Assembly (NCBI GenBank): GCA_003280105.1
Contig: QCFX01000001.1
Location: forward strand, 1 to 64,000
DNA: 64,000 nucleotides
Direction of reading: 5' to 3'
DNA from: Prochlorococcus sp. AG-363-N20
GTDB lineage: Bacteria > Cyanobacteriota > Cyanobacteriia > PCC-6307 > Cyanobiaceae
Shown here: positions 60,616-64,000 of the stretch, piece by piece
Layout: every line of letters begins with the position of its first letter
Numbering within the stretch: position 1 is the stretch's first letter
Position numbers and translations under genes: made by a program
Notes under the pieces: generated by a model
What the model saw: the letters and a program-made list of their open reading frames with translations, nothing else
The model's database searches: none
Told to the model about the DNA's origin: nothing

Positions 60616-60794
60616 GAATAGAGTCGTAATAAGTTAGTTAAGCAAAACCATAACTAATAAACTTATAGCGATACAACTAACAACTGGAAAGTAAACAGTA
60701 TGGTTGCAGTTGTAAATCAAAAAATTTAGTGCCTTTTTAAAAGAACTAACTATAGCTACTATTTTACCTTTAAAAATAAAAAATTCTTGGCAAG

Positions 60795-61922
60795 CTAAAC
60801 AGATACGCCTTCCAACTTCTTAGCTGCCTTAATCGTAGTTAGCTCTTGCAATCTTTCATCCCACAGAATATAAGAAAAGCATTTAGGAATATCTTTAAGC
60901 TTCAAAAATGTCACATTCTTTAGAAGAGCTTCATTGTACACGTGGCAATCTCGCAAGTTATAGTTAGGGATCCGGTCACACAAGTGATGCATGCTGTGAA
61001 AAGAGATATCAGCAAAGAACCAATTCAACCAATTAGGTAGATCAAGGTTACTACTGCCTTCAAGAGCTCCCAGAAAAGGACTCCAATTTTCAGTGCTATT
61101 AGCATATGAGCCTTTGAAATTATGCTGAACAAAAAAGATACATATAAAAATTGCGGCTGAGGCTGTCATAATTAGCGAATAACAGGTGAAAAAGAGTCCT
61201 GCACCTAGCCATCTTGACATAAGGATCCAGCTTGTTATGACAAGCAAGTTATTAAAAATAACGTCAGTAACTTCCCAAAAAGAATTGCCATACCCTGAAT
61301 TATTTAATCTAAACCTAGTCGAGAAAACAAAGAGTTGGGAGAAGTTTTTGTTCGATAAATGATCTAACAATTCAAGACTGATTGACCAAGAAAAGTTAAT
61401 TACAGCCTGAATTAATGCCAATCGAGGTTTAATAATAAGATAGTAAAATCCACCTGGGAACAACATCAGCCAGTGGCGACTGATCGCATAAAGCAATTTA
61501 CTTCCTTCAGATAGCTCTTGATAAGAATCAAGCTTCAATACATCAATTGGACCTCGATATATCTCCCAGTCTCCATTGTGGCGGTGATGAAACGCATGAT
61601 CCCGCGACCAAGGATATTGTGGAATTGCGTTGAGTACTCCCAGAAAAAAACCCATTGCACGGTTCAACCAACGCCAGCGGAACAGTGAGTCGTGCCCACA
61701 GTCATGCATCAATGAAAAGGCGCGAGATGATAACAAAGCCAAAAGCACAAGAGCAGGCAGAAATGCACAGATCTTTGAAACGAACGGTAAAGACGCTTGA
61801 TCAATTCTTGAAATTAGGCACCAAAGCCCTCCGATTGGCAAAAAAGTCGTTAGCACCTGCCAAGTTGCTCGTGTATTACTTCGCTTGAGAAAAGAAGCAA
61901 TGATGAAGTCAGAACGTCTCAT
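60795..61922 (-). CDS. Fatty acid desaturase family protein
   Basis: The 375-residue membrane enzyme has three His boxes that bind the di-iron centre: HDCGHDS (73-79), HAFHHRH (109-115) and HSMHH (309-313). Four or more hydrophobic segments lie between. The box spacing and length fit acyl-lipid desaturases acting on membrane lipids, probably at delta-12 or a nearby position. A variant acting on carotenoids or fatty alcohols cannot be excluded without alignment. Codon use is normal. Confidence 0.88.
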   Translation of the reverse strand: MRRSDFIIASFLKRSNTRATWQVLTTFLPIGGLWCLISRIDQASLPFVSKICAFLPALVLLALLSSRAFSLMHDCGHDSLFRWRWLNRAMGFFLGVLNAIPQYPWSRDHAFHHRHNGDWEIYRGPIDVLKLDSYQELSEGSKLLYAISRHWLMLFPGGFYYLIIKPRLALIQAVINFSWSISLELLDHLSNKNFSQLFVFSTRFRLNNSGYGNSFWEVTDVIFNNLLVITSWILMSRWLGAGLFFTCYSLIMTASAAIFICIFFVQHNFKGSYANSTENWSPFLGALEGSSNLDLPNWLNWFFADISFHSMHHLCDRIPNYNLRDCHVYNEALLKNVTFLKLKDIPKCFSYILWDERLQELTTIKAAKKLEGVSV

Positions 61923-62164
61923 TGGAACAACATCATTAACTCAATTATGAAGCTCGAATGTAATCGAGCAGGCCCTTATGGGCTACTCGAACTTTATTCA
62001 AAACCTAAAATACCAGGAGATCCCTTGACATGACAAAAGCATCTCCTTACTAAGGCAAGCTTCCCTTTGAGTTATGTCAACCAACCTCAGCAAATCAGGA
62101 ATTTCCATCCAAACTCTATCCAACCTTGAGAAACGATCAAATCAGTTAAAAGACAACCATAGAG

Positions 62165-62536
62165 ATGACAAGCAAAGAAACCCGTGAAGAAAGAAGAGAG
62201 CGATTCAAGACAATGTCTAGTGACGAAAGACAAGCTTTGATCAGAGAAAAAATGAAGGCTGAAGGTTTAGAAGAAGGGAGCGGAGTCCCAGGGACAGAAT
62301 TGTCTTCATATGACCGAGATGAGATCTGGGACCTCATCCAAATAACTAGCTGTTTCCTTGAGATGCAAACCAAGTCACGGAGAATGGAACCAAAGTCTCC
62401 AGATACAAGGAAATCTTTAATTGCTTGGATAGTAATTGCAATAGCCCTTAGCGGTGGGGTGGTCTTCTATTGCCACCAATATCCATCCCCAGAAACAAGA
62501 CGAGAGCTATCAGTAGATGGAATGTTCGCTGATTGA
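62165..62536 (+). CDS. Hypothetical protein with one membrane segment
   Basis: The 123-residue protein has a charged helical N-terminal half (TREERRERFKTMSSDERQAL), an LEEGSGVPGTELSSYDRDEI middle and one hydrophobic helix (SLIAWIVIAIALSGGVVFY) near the C-terminus. The first half could be coiled-coil. Function unknown. Confidence 0.65.
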   Translation: MTSKETREERRERFKTMSSDERQALIREKMKAEGLEEGSGVPGTELSSYDRDEIWDLIQITSCFLEMQTKSRRMEPKSPDTRKSLIAWIVIAIALSGGVVFYCHQYPSPETRRELSVDGMFAD

Positions 62537-62644
62537 ATCAGAAAGCCTCGTGGTCTATAAGAATTTACTGATATCTACAACCACCCAATATCTATGGTTA
62601 CTAATGATCTCCTCAAATCATCTTTAACTAAAGGCTAGAGATCA

Positions 62645-63592
62645 TCATTTATTTTTGCTCAGAATTTCCTTGCTTCGCTTGATCTTAACCAGGTCTGCAA
62701 TGAGGTTTTCACTTACTTCCCATAATCGTTTCCTTCCCTGGTTATCCAAGGCGGATGAGGCAACTTTGCAAAGCTTGGGGTAACCTCTCAAATTAAAACG
62801 AGGTCCATATTGTTCACCACTTTTTGCATTTGGATCAGTTGCTGCAAGTAGTTGGGAAAGGGCTCCCATACGAGAACTTTGAAAAATTGGATTCATTAAT
62901 TTATAAGCAATAGAGGCTTGCCAAGATCCGTTTGCGGCAAGAGTTGTGGGCTGCAAGTTGGTTCTGGCTAAACCTGGGTGAGCAGAAAGAGAGGCAACAT
63001 CTATCTCTGCCTCCTTTAATCTTTGATCTAGCTCTAAAGCGAACATTACATTCGCCAGTTTGCTTTGAGAGTATGAAGCCCAAGAATCATAAGCACCCTC
63101 TCCCTGCAGATCACTCCAATTGATTTTGCCCATGTATTGAGCCCCAGAGGTAACAGTCACAACTCTTGAGCCAGACTGATTAGCCATTAATGGCAACAAT
63201 TTAAGAGTCAATGCCATATGGCTTAAATGATTCACTGCGAATTGAAGCTCAAAACCTTGCTTGCTAGTTGTGCGAGGAGGAGCCATTACACCAGCATTGT
63301 TAATTAATAGGTCTAACTTCTGAAATTTGCGTCCCACTTGATCTGCAGCTTTATTTACTTGAACTAAATCCGCCAAATCTATTGCCAATAATTCAATCGT
63401 TCCATAACTAGTATTAGAAAGTAGCCTTTCGCTAGCTTCTTTCGCTTTTTCAAGAGAACGGCAGCCGAGAATTACTGTTGCATTCCTTTCAAGCAAGGCT
63501 TGTGCGGTTTCAAAACCCAGACCACTATTTGCACCAGTAATCAGAGCTATCCGCCCCTTTTGTTCAGGGATTGACTCAATTGACCAAACCAT
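62645..63592 (-). CDS. Short-chain dehydrogenase, protochlorophyllide-reductase-like
   Basis: The 315-residue SDR has the cofactor loop ITGANSGLGFETAQALLERN, LLINNAGVMAPPRTTSKQGF (NNAG), NHLSHMALTLKLLPLM, a VTVTSGAQYMGKIN catalytic Ser region and YSQSKLANVMFALELDQRL (Tyr and Lys). The HPGLARTNLQ segment and length fit the group that includes light-dependent protochlorophyllide reductase. The diagnostic Cys set of that enzyme is not evident, so the precise substrate is open. Confidence 0.88.
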   Translation of the reverse strand: MVWSIESIPEQKGRIALITGANSGLGFETAQALLERNATVILGCRSLEKAKEASERLLSNTSYGTIELLAIDLADLVQVNKAADQVGRKFQKLDLLINNAGVMAPPRTTSKQGFELQFAVNHLSHMALTLKLLPLMANQSGSRVVTVTSGAQYMGKINWSDLQGEGAYDSWASYSQSKLANVMFALELDQRLKEAEIDVASLSAHPGLARTNLQPTTLAANGSWQASIAYKLMNPIFQSSRMGALSQLLAATDPNAKSGEQYGPRFNLRGYPKLCKVASSALDNQGRKRLWEVSENLIADLVKIKRSKEILSKNK

Positions 63593-63741
63593 TTTGGTCC
63601 AACTCTTAAATCAGCACATGATGCGAAGTCTAGACAAATAACAAATCAGAAGGGTGATTCTGTACTCAAAGAGTCTTTATATGAATTGCTTAGAAATTTT
63701 GCATTGAAGTCTCCGATTCCATTCCGGTGAACCAACCACTC

Positions 63742-64000
63742 TCAATCCATGCCGGCATAACCGTTTTTAACTAGTTCATTGAAAACTATTGTCCCTCTTG
63801 CTTTTGTTCCCATGGGCACTGGATTTACCTGATCAAGAACAGCCGCAAAGCAAGTAATCCAAAAGCTACCTTTGCAAACAAGTGCAGACTTACAGATGTG
63901 GTCTGGAGCAATTTCAACGCAACTCTGAGTTCTCGAAACCTTGATGCTCGCGATTTGAGAGTCTAGTTCTAGGTCCAAAAGGTCAGCTTCTTTCCTGGTA
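63742..64000 (-). CDS. Hypothetical protein, C-terminal part (runs past window edge)
   Basis: The minus-strand frame is open from 63742 to the end of the window. The visible part reads LDLELDSQIASIKVSRTQSC, then KSALVCKGSFWITCFAAVLD, GTKARGTIVFNELVKNGYAG and stops. The true start lies to the right of the window. Several Cys are present. No family recognised. Confidence 0.6.
   Translation of the reverse strand, partial: TRKEADLLDLELDSQIASIKVSRTQSCVEIAPDHICKSALVCKGSFWITCFAAVLDQVNPVPMGTKARGTIVFNELVKNGYAGMD

Overview
The window looks like part of a Prochlorococcus chromosome, most likely a low-light-adapted lineage. The reasons are two neighbouring genes for prochlorophyte chlorophyll a2/b2-binding (Pcb) antenna proteins, moderately AT-rich DNA, many short genus-type proteins, small high-light-inducible (HLIP) proteins, and no phycobilisome genes. 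The lineage is an inference; the Pcb genes are seen directly. No insertion sequences, rRNA, prophage or CRISPR arrays were found.

Layout. 0-9 kb: prmA (cut by the window edge) and serA on the minus strand, then an S4-domain RNA-binding protein, tRNA-Val(GAC), murD, and many short proteins including DUF1499, DUF1543 and DUF3303 members. 9.4-12.1 kb: two tandem pcb genes, each followed by a strong terminator. 12-18 kb: a field of short proteins, many under 60 residues. 18-31 kb: an NmrA-like reductase, DUF1824, an EamA transporter, DUF2237, a DCC thiol oxidoreductase, a nitroreductase and an ArfB-type ribosome-rescue hydrolase among more short genes. 31-34.4 kb: an AT-rich four-gene block encoding an arylsulfotransferase-like beta-propeller protein, two membrane peptides and a PAPS-type sulfotransferase. 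34.5-35.5 kb: two DUF3721 proteins (one His-rich lipoprotein, one fused to a Gly-repeat membrane domain) plus a secreted partner. 36-40.7 kb: rubredoxin, a conserved membrane protein and two cupins. 40.7-46 kb: pstS and a complete zinc-homeostasis locus (znuB, zur, znuC, znuA, COG0523 GTPase) with a perfect palindromic Zur-type operator between znuC and znuA. 46-64 kb: purU, SRAP protein, SDRs, AEC transporter, two Fe(II)/2OG-type oxygenases, two HLIPs and a fatty-acid desaturase, interspersed with short genes.

How the genes work together. The zinc locus is the clearest regulatory unit: Zur should repress ZnuABC uptake and the downstream GTPase from the shared znuC/znuA operator. The Pcb and HLIP proteins serve light harvesting and photoprotection. 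The sulfotransferase block and the DUF3721/Gly-repeat block are the least explained gene groups. Two loci 29 kb apart share a non-coding architecture (two CCCCATCAC motifs about 154 bp apart, then a plus-strand terminator) and are the best candidate for an undescribed RNA family here. Many short ORFs have good ribosome-binding sites and overlapping stop/start codons, so the window is rich in real small proteins that length-based gene calling would miss.
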